A stretch of 64,000 nucleotides of DNA from positions 1 through 64,000 of the forward strand of contig JAJPJA010000119.1 in the NCBI GenBank assembly GCA_021324455.1. The letters run 5' to 3'. A program made the translations under genes and the position numbers. The DNA comes from Pseudomonadota bacterium. Lineage in GTDB: Bacteria > Desulfobacterota > Binatia > Binatales > Binataceae. The notes beneath the pieces are model-generated. The model saw only the letters and a list, made by a program, of their open reading frames with translations. It did no database searches and was not told where the DNA came from. The stretch's first letter is position 1, and the number at the start of each line of letters is the position of its first letter. Shown here in pieces: positions 26,055 to 34,766 of this stretch.

Positions 26055-27148
26055 GGGCTTTCGTGGCTGTCGAGCACTACTCTTTCTCCCGCCCGCACGC
26101 CCGCGAGCACCTCGACGCGATCGCCGAAGCTGCGTCCCACCGACACCATCCGGATCTGAACCGCGCCGTCCGCAATCACCCGCACGGTCTGCAGCTGCCC
26201 GATCTGGGTCAGCGCCAGCCGCGGCACGGTCAGCGTGGGTTGGCTGCCGGTGGTGAACGCCGCGCGCGCGAACATCCCCGGCTGCAAGCCCTGCCCGCCG
26301 GGCAGCGGCGCGCGCACGATAAAACTGCGGCTGGCCGGATCGGCTGCGGGAACAATCTCGTTAACCGCGGTGCGATAGATCGTGCCGGCCGCTTCGACCC
26401 GAACCTCGAGCGGCGCGGCGATCGCAATCCTGCCTGCAAGTTCCTCCGGTGCGTCCAGCTCAACGCGCAGTGCGCCCTGGTCATACAGACGCACCAGCGG
26501 TTTGCCGGGCATCGCCATATCGCCGGGTTCGACCATGCGCTCGACCACCACTCCGTCCACGGGCGAGCGCACGACTGTATACTGCGATGCGGCGCGCGCC
26601 GCCGCGATCGCCGCGCGCGCTTGCGCAACCCTGCCCGCCGCGAAGCGGTAGGCAGCCTCGGCCGCGTCGCGCTCGCTTGCGGTCACCGAACCGCGCTTGA
26701 ACAGGGAGGAAAAGCGGTTGTGGTCGGCGCTGGCGCGCGTCAACTCCGCCTGCGCCGCGGCCAGCTCGGCCCGGGCCTGGGCGATTTGCGCGTCGAAATC
26801 CGCCGCGTCGAGCCGGACCAAAAGCTCGCCCCTGCCCACGCGATCGCCGGCGTGAACCTTTACTTCCAGCACGCGCGAGGCCACGCGGCTGGCGGCGATT
26901 ACCGGTACGCGCGACTGGATCGATCCGATCAATTGGTAAGCGATCGGAATCTCCTGCATCAGCACCTCGCCCACGGGCCGGTCAGGCCATCGATCCGCTT
27001 TGGGCCGCAGCAGGCCGGGTGCGATGGCGCCGCCGCGCATGACGCGGATCGCAATCCAGAGCACACCCAGTGCCAGAATTGCCCCCGCGAAAAGCCATTT
27101 GCGGCCCGCACTGCGCTGATGCGTTGCCTGCGGCTGTGTCGCAGTCAT
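26051..27148 (-). CDS. RND periplasmic adaptor subunit (membrane fusion protein)
   Basis: A 365-residue adaptor. One N-terminal membrane anchor covers about 19-38. A lipoyl/HlyD barrel half follows (VLEVKVHAGDRVGRGELLVRLD), then an alpha-helical hairpin rich in Ala/Gln/Arg (about 110-180). The second lipoyl half is SPVDGVVVERMVEPGDMAMPG, and beta-barrel and membrane-proximal domains complete the protein to the end. It bridges the RND permease and the TolC channel across the periplasm. The gene overlaps tolC upstream (ATGA, 27145-27148) and the permease downstream (GTGA), so the three are translationally coupled. It has no lipobox Cys, so it is anchored by the helix and not by lipidation. Confidence 0.92.
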   Translation of the reverse strand: MTATQPQATHQRSAGRKWLFAGAILALGVLWIAIRVMRGGAIAPGLLRPKADRWPDRPVGEVLMQEIPIAYQLIGSIQSRVPVIAASRVASRVLEVKVHAGDRVGRGELLVRLDAADFDAQIAQARAELAAAQAELTRASADHNRFSSLFKRGSVTASERDAAEAAYRFAAGRVAQARAAIAAARAASQYTVVRSPVDGVVVERMVEPGDMAMPGKPLVRLYDQGALRVELDAPEELAGRIAIAAPLEVRVEAAGTIYRTAVNEIVPAADPASRSFIVRAPLPGGQGLQPGMFARAAFTTGSQPTLTVPRLALTQIGQLQTVRVIADGAVQIRMVSVGRSFGDRVEVLAGVRAGERVVLDSHESP

Positions 27149-28527
27149 CGTCCCAGGGAGTCCTGTGGATCGACGCCGACCGCCAGCGCAAGCGCGGCGG
27201 TATCGACGGCGACCTCGATTCCGGCCGCGGCCAGGCGCATGTCGGTCTCCGCGCGGCTGGTCTGGGCGTCGAGCACGGCCACGTTGGTGGCCAGGCCCGA
27301 ACCGTAGCGGTCCTCGAGGATCGCGGCCGCGCGCTGGGCGTAAGCGGTGTCGCGCCGGGCAACTTCGAGTCCGCGCCGCGCGGCGCCGAGGCGGCGAAAG
27401 GCGGTTTCCACTTCCAACGCGATCGAACGGCGCAGATCCTGCGCGAGTATCTGGGCGCGCGACAGTTGCGCCTGGGCCGCGTTGACCCTGGAGCGGGTGG
27501 CGAAACCGTTGAACAGATTCATCCGCCCGCTCAGCAGCAGGGCGCCGTTGTTGCCGGCCCGCGACAGGCGTTCAGAATCGTTCTCGTATACACCCGCGAT
27601 TTGGATCGTCGGCAGGTAGTCGGCGCGCGCGATACTGACCGCTTCACGCGCCTGCTTGATGCGCGCATCGGCCAGCCGTACCTCGGGCCGATGCTCGATT
27701 GCCTGCTTTACCAGCGGCTGAAAGGAATCCGGGGCGGCGCTTTCCCGCGGCGAAACATCCTTCAGCGGCGCCACCCGCCGGTCTTCATCGCCCAGCGAAT
27801 GCGCCAGCGCCGCGCGCGCAATTTCGACGCCGCTTGCGGCCTGAAAATGCTGTTGCTCAAAGCTGCCGACGAGCACCTGGGTGCGCAAAACGTCCGAATT
27901 CACCACCATCCCGCGGTCGAAGAGATCGCGCGTGCGGCGCAGATGGGCACGCGCCGCGGCCAGCGCCCGATCGACCACTTCCAGACGTTGTTCAGCCAGC
28001 ATCGCATTGTAATAGGACTGAATGACGGTAAACTCCACCCGCTGACGAGTCTGGATCTCGCGCCATCGCGCGCCGTCCGCGGCAAAGCCGGCGGCGCGGT
28101 AGGCGGCGATCAGCTTTCCGCCGGCAAACAGCGGATAGGAAAGCTGCGCCTGAGTCTGGAAGTTGGAGAGAAATCCAGGATGGTTGAGCGCGTTGAGTCC
28201 GAAATCGCTCTGGCTGAAATCCTGCTGCAACAGCAGGTCCGAAAACACCATTACCGGATTGTCGGTGTAGGAGAAATTCTCCGCGGCATCAAGCTGCGGC
28301 AGCAGGGCGCCGCGCGCAACGCCGGCCTCGTCCTGCGCGGCCTGGGTTTCGTATCCCGCAGCCCTCAGCGCGCGATTGTCGCGCAGCGCGATTGCGATCG
28401 CCTGGTCCAGCGAAATCCGGTTCGGCGGGGAGACCTCGGCCGCGCCGGCGCCTGCGGACCATAACGCCGCAAGCATCAGCGCCAGCGCGGGCCGCATCCG
28501 CGGCCCGGTCCTCAGGAGCATCCGCAT
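27145..28527 (-). CDS. TolC-family outer-membrane efflux channel
   Basis: About 460 residues of TolC/OEP family. A signal peptide (MRPALALMLAALWSAGAGAAE) leads into RISLDQAIAIALRDN. Two repeated OEP halves with long heptad-rich helices follow, including the VEFTVIQSYYNAMLAEQRLEV and IKQAREAVSIARADYLPTI stretches characteristic of the family. It forms the trimeric outer-membrane duct of the RND pump. The start is uncertain: ATGs at 28527, 28521 and 28497 are all in frame, and each gives a signal peptide. The 28527 start overlaps the DUF2892 stop at 28512, while 28497 gives the cleanest signal sequence. An open frame continues upstream through the DUF2892 gene but is not coding. Confidence 0.88.
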   Translation of the reverse strand: MRMLLRTGPRMRPALALMLAALWSAGAGAAEVSPPNRISLDQAIAIALRDNRALRAAGYETQAAQDEAGVARGALLPQLDAAENFSYTDNPVMVFSDLLLQQDFSQSDFGLNALNHPGFLSNFQTQAQLSYPLFAGGKLIAAYRAAGFAADGARWREIQTRQRVEFTVIQSYYNAMLAEQRLEVVDRALAAARAHLRRTRDLFDRGMVVNSDVLRTQVLVGSFEQQHFQAASGVEIARAALAHSLGDEDRRVAPLKDVSPRESAAPDSFQPLVKQAIEHRPEVRLADARIKQAREAVSIARADYLPTIQIAGVYENDSERLSRAGNNGALLLSGRMNLFNGFATRSRVNAAQAQLSRAQILAQDLRRSIALEVETAFRRLGAARRGLEVARRDTAYAQRAAAILEDRYGSGLATNVAVLDAQTSRAETDMRLAAAGIEVAVDTAALALAVGVDPQDSLGR

Positions 28528-28748
28528 GCCGGACCCGAGGCGGGCGATATCCTGGAGAGTTTCCGGCCCACGCCCAGTTTGCGCAGGATATCTTCCATCG
28601 GGCACCAGCCGGTAAACGCGGATTGCGCCAGGTTGACGCCGACGAACAACGTAAACCATAGCCACAGGCGGCTGTGAAAATAGCTGAGGGCGACGCTGAG
28701 AATGATAAAAGTGCCCGCGATCAAACGAATCCAGCGTTCCAGTGACAT
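28512..28748 (-). CDS. DUF2892/YgaP-type small inner-membrane protein
   Basis: A 78-residue protein with two hydrophobic helices (about 6-22 and 27-43). The signature GWCPMEDILRKLG belongs to DUF2892, the membrane domain of E. coli YgaP. It ends in a Cys-Gly-Cys motif (CGCS). In YgaP this domain is fused to rhodanese. Here the rhodanese lies in the divergent ArsR-type regulator instead, so the same two functional parts are split across divergent genes. It is first in the operon with TolC, adaptor and RND permease, overlapping the tolC start region. A role in passing sulfane or thiocyanate-like species to the membrane is inference from YgaP. Confidence 0.82.
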   Translation of the reverse strand: MSLERWIRLIAGTFIILSVALSYFHSRLWLWFTLFVGVNLAQSAFTGWCPMEDILRKLGVGRKLSRISPASGPACGCS

Positions 28749-28841
28749 CGTGGTATGCCTGTTTGCGGGGGCAAAGCGCCTTGACCTTTGCGGCCCGGTA
28801 TTCTAGAATTCAATTGATTACTTAAGCATCGCCCCCGCCCC
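28749..28841. promoter_or_regulatory. Divergent promoter/operator between efflux operon and ArsR-rhodanese gene
   Basis: A 93-bp spacer. The AT-rich core at about 28799-28826 carries overlapping palindromes TTCTAGAA (28801-28808), GAATTC and CAATTG, the kind of site bound by ArsR-type dimers. Both genes would read outward from it, giving a classical repressor-controlled divergent pair. No exact match to a known BigR or YgaV box is claimed. Confidence 0.5.
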
Positions 28842-29519
28842 ATGTCAAGTCAAATCAACCCCAGCCTCGCGATGTTCGAGCAGCTCGCCAAAGTCGCGCG
28901 CGCGCTCGGGCATCCTCACCGTCTGATGGTTCTGCAACTAGTAGGCCAGAGCGAAACCGCCGTGGAAGATATCGCCGCGCGTGCCGCTATCTCCATGGCC
29001 AACGCCTCCCAGCACCTTCAACGCCTGCGCCAGGCCGGCTTGGTGACTTCGCGCAAGCAGGGGCAGAAGGTGCTCTATCGCCTCGCCGACGACACGGTTT
29101 TGTCGCTGCTCGCGGCCCTGCGCGATATCGGCGAACGCAATCTGGCTGACGTGCAGCAGCTGATACAAAGCTATTTTCGCCAGCGCGACAGCCTTGAACC
29201 GGTGTCGCGCGCCGAGTTGGCGCGGCGCATCAGGCATCGGCAGGTGACGGTGCTTGACGTGCGGTCGGAGCAGGAGTTCGCCGCAGGTCATCTGCCAGGC
29301 GCGATCAACATTCCGGTGAACGAACTGCGCCGGCGGCTCAATGAACTGCCGCGCTCGCAGCAGGTGGTCGCCTATTGTCGCGGCGCCTATTGCGTTTTTT
29401 CCTATGAGGCGGTGGCGCAACTGCGCAGCCGCGGCTTCGAAGCCTACCGTCTTGAGGACGGATATCCGGAATGGAAGGCGGCCGGGATGGCGGTCGAGAG
29501 CGATGGCGGGCCGGTGTAA
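28842..29519 (+). CDS. ArsR-family regulator fused to a rhodanese domain
   Basis: A 225-residue fusion. Residues about 10-100 form a winged helix of the ArsR family (recognition helix region SMANASQHLQRLRQAGLV). Residues about 125-220 form a rhodanese domain with LDVRSEQEFAAGHLPGAINIP and the active loop CRGAYC (Cys179, Cys184). The ArsR half has no cysteine at all, so neither metal thiolate sensing nor the dithiol persulfide switch of SqrR/BigR can operate there; any sulfur sensing must use the rhodanese cysteines. It is divergent from the DUF2892-TolC-adaptor-RND operon and probably represses it. Start ATG 28842 lies just after the operator-like palindromes. It is followed by a 275-bp spacer before the proton ATPase. 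Confidence 0.88.
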   Translation: MSSQINPSLAMFEQLAKVARALGHPHRLMVLQLVGQSETAVEDIAARAAISMANASQHLQRLRQAGLVTSRKQGQKVLYRLADDTVLSLLAALRDIGERNLADVQQLIQSYFRQRDSLEPVSRAELARRIRHRQVTVLDVRSEQEFAAGHLPGAINIPVNELRRRLNELPRSQQVVAYCRGAYCVFSYEAVAQLRSRGFEAYRLEDGYPEWKAAGMAVESDGGPV

Positions 29520-29794
29520 GCGCGGTGGGATTCGATGATGTTGCGCCGCTGATGGTGTTGTGGAGATATTGAGATCGGATGCGGATGGCAGGTTGCCGCA
29601 AGATCTGAATAGCTACGCTTCGATTCACGTCTTAAAGTTAGAGTCCCCGCTTTTAAGCAGGCGCTGCATCCGTACGAAATGGAGCGGGCTGCGAGCTGCG
29701 CTCCGATGCGTCCTTTGGTAGCAATGTCTCCAGCCGGAGCACTCTCGTTGCCCCGACGGAAACATCGCAGGACGGGGTAGACGGGAGCGAATGC

Positions 29795-32149
29795 ATGGAG
29801 TTGGCGAATCCCAATCCTGAAAGCGGCGCGGGAGTCTGTCGCGGACTTACCAGCGCCGAAGCCCAGCGCCGTCTGGCCGCGGACGGTCCCAATCTGGTTG
29901 CCGAGGAACGGCCGCGGTTCATCGTCGAACTTCTGGCTAAGTTCTGGGCCCCGGTGCCGTGGATGCTTGAGGCGACGGTGGCGCTGGAGCTGGTTTTGGG
30001 CAAGAACTTCGAGGCTGCGGTTATCGCCGCGCTGCTGGTGTTCAATATCGCGCTGAGCTTTTTGCACGAGAACCGCGCGCGCAATGCCGTGGCGTTGCTC
30101 CGCTCCAAACTGGAAGTGCGGGCGCGGGCGATGCGCGATGGCATTTGGTCTCTCATCCGGGCCGAGGAGCTGGTCGCGGGCGATTTCGTCCATTTGAGAA
30201 TGGGTGACGTGGTGCCGGCCGATATCCGGCTCAGCGACGGCACTCTCTTGCTCGACCAGTCGGCGCTCACCGGTGAATCGCTGCCGGTGGAAGTCGGCCG
30301 CGATCAAACCGCGTATGCGGGCGCGTCGGTGAAGCGGGGCGAAGCCAGCGGCGAGGTGACGGCAACCGGCCGGCGAACCTACTTCGGCCGCACCGCCGAA
30401 CTGCTGCGCGCGGCCAAAACCGCCAGTCATCTGCAAAACATCATCTTCTCCATCGTAAAGTACCTGGTGGCGATGGACGCCGCGCTGGTGGCGGTCCTGC
30501 TGATCTACGCCGGTGTGATTCGCATGCCTTTGGCGGAGGTTCTGCCGTTTGCCCTGATCCTGATGGTGGCTTCGGTGCCGGTCGCGTTGCCGGCCACCTT
30601 TACGCTTGCGACCGGACTTGGAGCTTTGGAACTGGCGGGACGCGGCGTGCTGGTGACGGGCCTGTCGGCGATCGAAGAGGCGGCTGCGATGCAAGTACTG
30701 TGCAGCGACAAAACCGGCACCATCACGCAGAACCGCTTGACGCTCTCGGAGGTGTATGCGTGCGCGCCGTTTTCGGAGCGCGATCTGCTGCGGCTTGCGG
30801 CCTATGCGAGCGATGAAGCCACCCAGGATCCAATCGACATCGCGATCCTGTCGCGGGTCAAGGATGAACGCATCGTGCCGGTCCCCGCCCGCCGGCTGAC
30901 CCTGCTGCCGTTCGACCCGGCGGCAAAACTGGCGGAGGCGACCTATGAAGAGGATGGGCGGCGTTATCACGCGGTGAAGGGGGCGCCGCAGGCGGTTTTC
31001 GCCCGCGCCGCCGCCGCGCCCGGGCTGGACCGCGAAGTGGAGCGCCTTGCTTCACAAGGCGCCCGGGTCCTGGCGGTGGCGTCGGGGCCGGCCGGCTCGC
31101 TGCGAGTTGCGGGGCTGCTGGCGATGCAGGATCCGCCGCGTCCGGACTCCAAATCGGTGATCCAGGGCCTCAAGGATTTGGGAATTCGCGTCCTGATGAT
31201 CACCGGCGACGGGATCGCCACCGCGCGCAGCGTGGCCGCGCAGGTCGGGATCGAAGGGAAATCGTGCGCGCTGGCGGACTTGCGGCTGCAGAACTTCGCG
31301 GCGGCCCGCGAATGCGACGTGTTCGCCGGCGTGTTTCCCGAAGATAAATTCCGCCTGGTGCAGGCGCTGCAACGCGGCGGCCATATTGTCGGGATGACCG
31401 GCGACGGCGTCAATGACGCGCCCGCGTTGAAGCAGGCCGAAGTCGGAATCGCGGTCAGCAACGCCACCGACGTGGCCAAGGCGTCGGCCAGTCTGGTGCT
31501 GACCAATCCAGGGCTCAAGGATGTATTGGCGGCGGTCGAGACCAGCCGCCGGATTTACCAGCGGATGCTCACCTACACGCTGAACAAGATCATCAAGACG
31601 GTTGAAATCGCGCTGTTTCTGAGCCTGGGCGTGATACTGGCGCGCGCCTTCATCATCACGCCGCTGCTGATTGTGCTGCTGCTGTTCACCAACGACTTCG
31701 TGACCATGTCAATCGCGACCGATCGGGTCTCGTTTTCGCGCCGGCCCGACTCCTGGCAAATCAGGACCTTGATGGAGGCGGGTTTCGCGCTCGGAAGCAT
31801 GATTCTGATCCTGTCCTTCGGCCTGTTCTTTTACGGCCGCGCCTACCTGGGTTTGTCCCTGCCGCAGTTGCAGACGCTGGTGTTCATCACCCTGGTATTC
31901 ACCGGTCAGGGGACGGTGTACCTGGTCCGCGAGCGGCGCCATTTCTGGAGTTCGGCGCCCAGTGCGTGGATGCTGGTGAGTTCGTTTGCGGACATCGTCA
32001 TCGTGGCGATGCTGGCTGCGCGCGGGATATTGATGGCGCCGCTGGCGCCGGCGGTGGTGATGCTGGTGCTGGGGGCGTGCGTTGTTTACCTGACGATGGT
32101 GGATTTCATCAAGATCGCGATTTTGCGCCGCTTCAACTACGCCGGCTGA
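29795..32149 (+). CDS. P3A-type plasma-membrane proton-translocating ATPase
   Basis: A 784-residue P-type ATPase of the fungal/plant H+-ATPase class. Visible are the actuator LTGES (158-162), the phosphorylation motif CSDKTGTITQN (Asp305), the nucleotide domain KGAP (395-398), the hinge MTGDGVNDAPALK (534-546) and about ten membrane helices. The helix-4 motif ASVPVALPATFTLATGLGALEL and Asp634 in FTNDFVTMSIATDRV correspond to the proton-pathway Asp of plant AHA pumps. There is no long C-terminal autoinhibitory domain. It extrudes H+ at the expense of ATP and may serve acid tolerance or secondary transport. ATG 29795 follows CGGGAGCG. UspA lies 68 bp downstream on the same strand. Confidence 0.92.
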   Translation: MELANPNPESGAGVCRGLTSAEAQRRLAADGPNLVAEERPRFIVELLAKFWAPVPWMLEATVALELVLGKNFEAAVIAALLVFNIALSFLHENRARNAVALLRSKLEVRARAMRDGIWSLIRAEELVAGDFVHLRMGDVVPADIRLSDGTLLLDQSALTGESLPVEVGRDQTAYAGASVKRGEASGEVTATGRRTYFGRTAELLRAAKTASHLQNIIFSIVKYLVAMDAALVAVLLIYAGVIRMPLAEVLPFALILMVASVPVALPATFTLATGLGALELAGRGVLVTGLSAIEEAAAMQVLCSDKTGTITQNRLTLSEVYACAPFSERDLLRLAAYASDEATQDPIDIAILSRVKDERIVPVPARRLTLLPFDPAAKLAEATYEEDGRRYHAVKGAPQAVFARAAAAPGLDREVERLASQGARVLAVASGPAGSLRVAGLLAMQDPPRPDSKSVIQGLKDLGIRVLMITGDGIATARSVAAQVGIEGKSCALADLRLQNFAAARECDVFAGVFPEDKFRLVQALQRGGHIVGMTGDGVNDAPALKQAEVGIAVSNATDVAKASASLVLTNPGLKDVLAAVETSRRIYQRMLTYTLNKIIKTVEIALFLSLGVILARAFIITPLLIVLLLFTNDFVTMSIATDRVSFSRRPDSWQIRTLMEAGFALGSMILILSFGLFFYGRAYLGLSLPQLQTLVFITLVFTGQGTVYLVRERRHFWSSAPSAWMLVSSFADIVIVAMLAARGILMAPLAPAVVMLVLGACVVYLTMVDFIKIAILRRFNYAG

Positions 32150-32217
32150 ATGGTGGTACAAAAATCGCATCGATACATGTCAGCTCGCCGCAAATCGTAC
32201 GTCAGGAAGGAACTTTG

Positions 32218-32688
32218 GTGTCCAAATTTAAAAAAATAATCTGCCCGGTCGACTTCGATGCGAACTCGCCGTTGGCCCTGCGCGCCGCGCTGGATCTGGC
32301 CGGCGACCGCGGCGCGCTCATGGTCCTGATGCATGTGGTCCCGATTCCGCCCGGACCCGAAGTGGCGCTGCCGTTTGGAAAAATGGAGGAAGAGGCGCGG
32401 ACCAAACTGGAGAAGCTGGCGCGGGAAAAGATAGATGGCCGCGCGGTATATGAAGTCGAAGTGACGATGGGCGATCCTGGGGTCGAAATCCTGCGCGCCG
32501 CAAAACGTCATCGCGCCGACCTGATCGTGATGGCGACCCACGGCCGCAAGGGGCTGCGCCGCCTGGTTCTGGGCAGCGTGGCCGAAAAAGTGGTGCGCGA
32601 AGCTCCCTGCCCGGTGCTTACCGTGAAACCGGTCAGCCCGGCCGCTCCGCCATTGGCCGGGCGCCAGCGGGTCAAGGCGACGGCCTGA
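32218..32688 (+). CDS. Universal stress protein (UspA family)
   Basis: A 156-residue single-domain Usp with the ATP-binding type signature: GDPGVEILRAA, then VMATHGRKGLRRLVLGSVAEKVVREAPCPVLTVK (G-2x-G-9x-G-S). The first strand is KKIICPVDFD. It should bind ATP as a dimer in the cytoplasm. The GTG at 32218 with AGGAAGGAAC at good spacing is preferred; the open frame continues upstream inside the ATPase gene but has no homology there. It lies 68 bp after the proton ATPase, probably the same transcript, consistent with a stress unit. It is convergent with the cytochrome c gene. Confidence 0.88.
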   Translation: MSKFKKIICPVDFDANSPLALRAALDLAGDRGALMVLMHVVPIPPGPEVALPFGKMEEEARTKLEKLAREKIDGRAVYEVEVTMGDPGVEILRAAKRHRADLIVMATHGRKGLRRLVLGSVAEKVVREAPCPVLTVKPVSPAAPPLAGRQRVKATA

Positions 32689-32762
32689 TCTTTTCCGACA
32701 TCATCGAAAGGATCGGGCGTATCCAGGAGATACAGCCGCTTGTTGCTAACGGCTACATCGGT

Positions 32763-33131
32763 TCACGGTTGGCCCTCATCCGGGTTCTGCGGACAGCGGC
32801 TTCTCAAATACCAAATCAGATTGGCAACTTCCTGATCGCTCAGACGTTTGCCGAACGGCGGCATCCGCGGCAGCAGACCAAGCGCCGCTCCCCCCTTGGT
32901 TATCAGCAGAAATATAGTCGCGTTGGAGCTCATCGCCATCCAATTGCAGTCCACCGGATGCCCACCGCGATCCGGCCCGCTGGCCTTGCCCGCCATGCCA
33001 TGGCAGGTTGCGCAATGCTCAACGTAGAGATCCTCGCCGATCGGATTACCCGGGGAACCCGCGGGTCCGGCCGCTGAACTGACTATAGCGGCGGTCAGGA
33101 ACAATACCATCAAAGCCGGGTAAACCAGCAT
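32763..33131 (-). CDS. Secreted mono-haem cytochrome c
   Basis: A 122-residue class I cytochrome c. An N-terminal signal or anchor covers residues 1-21 (MLVYPALMVLFLTAAIVSSA). The haem site C40-A-T-C43-H44 and distal ligand Met90 in LPRMPPFG are present, and the final helix is VANLIWYLRS. Two extra cysteines (62 and 113) may form a disulfide. It should be a periplasmic electron carrier. ATG 33131 gives the signal peptide; the frame continues upstream into the divergent gene's leader but codes nothing recognisable. It is divergent by 98 bp from the sulfide:quinone-oxidoreductase-like gene, which suggests it takes part in the same electron chain. Confidence 0.85.
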   Translation of the reverse strand: MLVYPALMVLFLTAAIVSSAAGPAGSPGNPIGEDLYVEHCATCHGMAGKASGPDRGGHPVDCNWMAMSSNATIFLLITKGGAALGLLPRMPPFGKRLSDQEVANLIWYLRSRCPQNPDEGQP

Positions 33132-33229
33132 GCGGAGCCCGGCGGGTTCGATTCGCGGTTTCAACAGGTATTCGTGTGGCGCGCTTGTTGCGTTGCACTT
33201 ATGGCAGCCAGCCGACAGGAGCGTCGAGT

Positions 33230-34489
33230 ATGAGTGCAAGGGCCACAGTTGTGGTTCTGGGCGGAGGTTTTGGCGGACTCGAAGCCGCGTTCTACCTGCG
33301 TTACAAGGCTCAGTCCGCAATCGACCTTACGCTGATTTCCGAGCAGGACCATTTCCTGTTCAAACCCAATACAATTTACATCCCATTTGGTGAACACCCC
33401 GACAAGCTCAAAGTTCCGTTGAGCGGTGCCGCCCGGCGCAAGAATATTGAACTGATCGTGTCGCGCGCGATCGAAATCGAACCGGCGGCGCGCAAAGTAC
33501 ATCTGGCCGATACAACGCTTGACTTTGACTACCTGGTTGTCGCCACCGGCGCCCAGATGCGTCCGGGGGAGGTTCCCGGCCTGGCCGAAAATGCCGTCAC
33601 CGTGTGGACGCCGGCGGAAATGCTGCGTCTGCGGCAGGAACTCGGCCGCTTGACCGAACAGGCGGCGGGCGGGATGGATCGGCGCCTGCTGTTTGTGGTC
33701 CCGCCCAACAATCGCTGCTCCGGACCGCTGTATGAACTGGCGCTGATGACCGATACGTGGCTGCGGCGCCGCGGCGTGCGCGAGCGTATCGACATCACCT
33801 GGACCACTTACGAAACCGGATACATCCAGGCGTTCGGGCCGCGGCTTAACACCGTGGTGACCCGGGAATTCGAAGAGCGCGGCATTCACGGATTCAAAGA
33901 CCTTGCCGTCAGCCACGTCGAGCCCGGGGCGGCGTATTATCGCGGCGGCCAAATGCGTCCCTTCGACGTTCTGGTTGCCTTCCCGCCCTATATCGCAAAG
34001 GAGAATTACGGCGGCTTGCCCGGCGACGACCGGGGGTTCATTCAGGTCGAGGCGGAAAGCCGCCGCGTAAAAGGGCAGGAGCGCATCTTCGCGGTGGGCG
34101 ACGCGGCCGATTTCCCAATCAAACAGGCCTTCCTGGCGCTGCTCCAGGCCGACGCCGCGGCCGACCATATCGCGGCCGAGGTGATGGGCGGCGCGCCCGC
34201 GCTTGACTACGAGCCGATGAGCATGTGCGTGATGGAGGAACTCAACCGCGCCACTTTCGCCCAGGTTCCGCTCAAATACACCGGCGATCCGCTGAAGCCG
34301 GTCGGGGTGGCGACCGACGATCCCGAGCATTACAAGGTCGGCGTTTCGCCCCTGTGGCGTGTGGGAAAAAAGGTGCTCGGGCTGTACGCGCCGTGGCGTT
34401 TCGGCCGCGGCGAACCCTTCCACGCCGGATTCGCATGGGAGGCGATGGATCTCGGGCTTAGAGTGATGTCGCGGCTGATGGCGGACTAG
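33230..34489 (+). CDS. Sulfide:quinone oxidoreductase-like FAD protein
   Basis: A 419-residue FAD/NAD(P)-fold flavoprotein. The FAD dinucleotide motif is VLGGGFGGLEAA (9-20). Further signatures are LVVATGAQMRPGEVPG (102-117), the FAD-ribityl segment IFAVGDAADFP (286-296), and a C-terminal amphipathic region with WRVGKK and FHAGFAWEAMDLGLR that may bind membrane. Two cysteines, Cys163 (NNRCSGPLYE) and Cys333 (MSMCVMEEL), occupy the positions of the redox pair in SQR. A third SQR cysteine near residue 128 is absent. SQR oxidises H2S to sulfane sulfur and reduces quinone. ATG 33230 has AGGAG upstream. The divergent cytochrome c and the nearby rhodanese regulator support sulfur metabolism; another flavoprotein role is possible. 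Confidence 0.75.
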   Translation: MSARATVVVLGGGFGGLEAAFYLRYKAQSAIDLTLISEQDHFLFKPNTIYIPFGEHPDKLKVPLSGAARRKNIELIVSRAIEIEPAARKVHLADTTLDFDYLVVATGAQMRPGEVPGLAENAVTVWTPAEMLRLRQELGRLTEQAAGGMDRRLLFVVPPNNRCSGPLYELALMTDTWLRRRGVRERIDITWTTYETGYIQAFGPRLNTVVTREFEERGIHGFKDLAVSHVEPGAAYYRGGQMRPFDVLVAFPPYIAKENYGGLPGDDRGFIQVEAESRRVKGQERIFAVGDAADFPIKQAFLALLQADAAADHIAAEVMGGAPALDYEPMSMCVMEELNRATFAQVPLKYTGDPLKPVGVATDDPEHYKVGVSPLWRVGKKVLGLYAPWRFGRGEPFHAGFAWEAMDLGLRVMSRLMAD

Positions 34490-34664
34490 GGCGTCCGCTC
34501 ATGCGCAACCAAGGGTTGCATAATCCGCTCGGACCGCCGGCCGGTTTCGGCCCGCGGACAGCGCCGCTCCTTCAATGCGTTCGGCCGCGCGCCGGAATTT
34601 TCAATCCAACGCAGGCGCCGCGCTGAGAGGTTTTGCCGCCGGCGAACGGCGACAGCCGCGCCGC

Positions 34665-34724
34665 TTGACATCGGTCATTGAAGGAGACTACAAGGTCTGT
34701 AAAATTATCTCCATTTGGAAATAT
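34665..34724 (+). promoter_or_regulatory. Promoter with MarR-type operator A (34707-34724)
   Basis: A TTGACA box (34665-34670) is followed at 18 bp by TACAAG, a fair -10. About 14 bp beyond lies ATCTCCATTTGGAAAT (34707-34722), a copy of the local 16-bp palindrome, positioned to block early elongation or open complex formation. The ATG of the shortened amidohydrolase is 43 bp further on. Confidence 0.55.
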
Positions 34725-34766
34725 CCCGACACCCTTGCGCTCCAGGTCTGAAGGAGAGGCCGTTGG

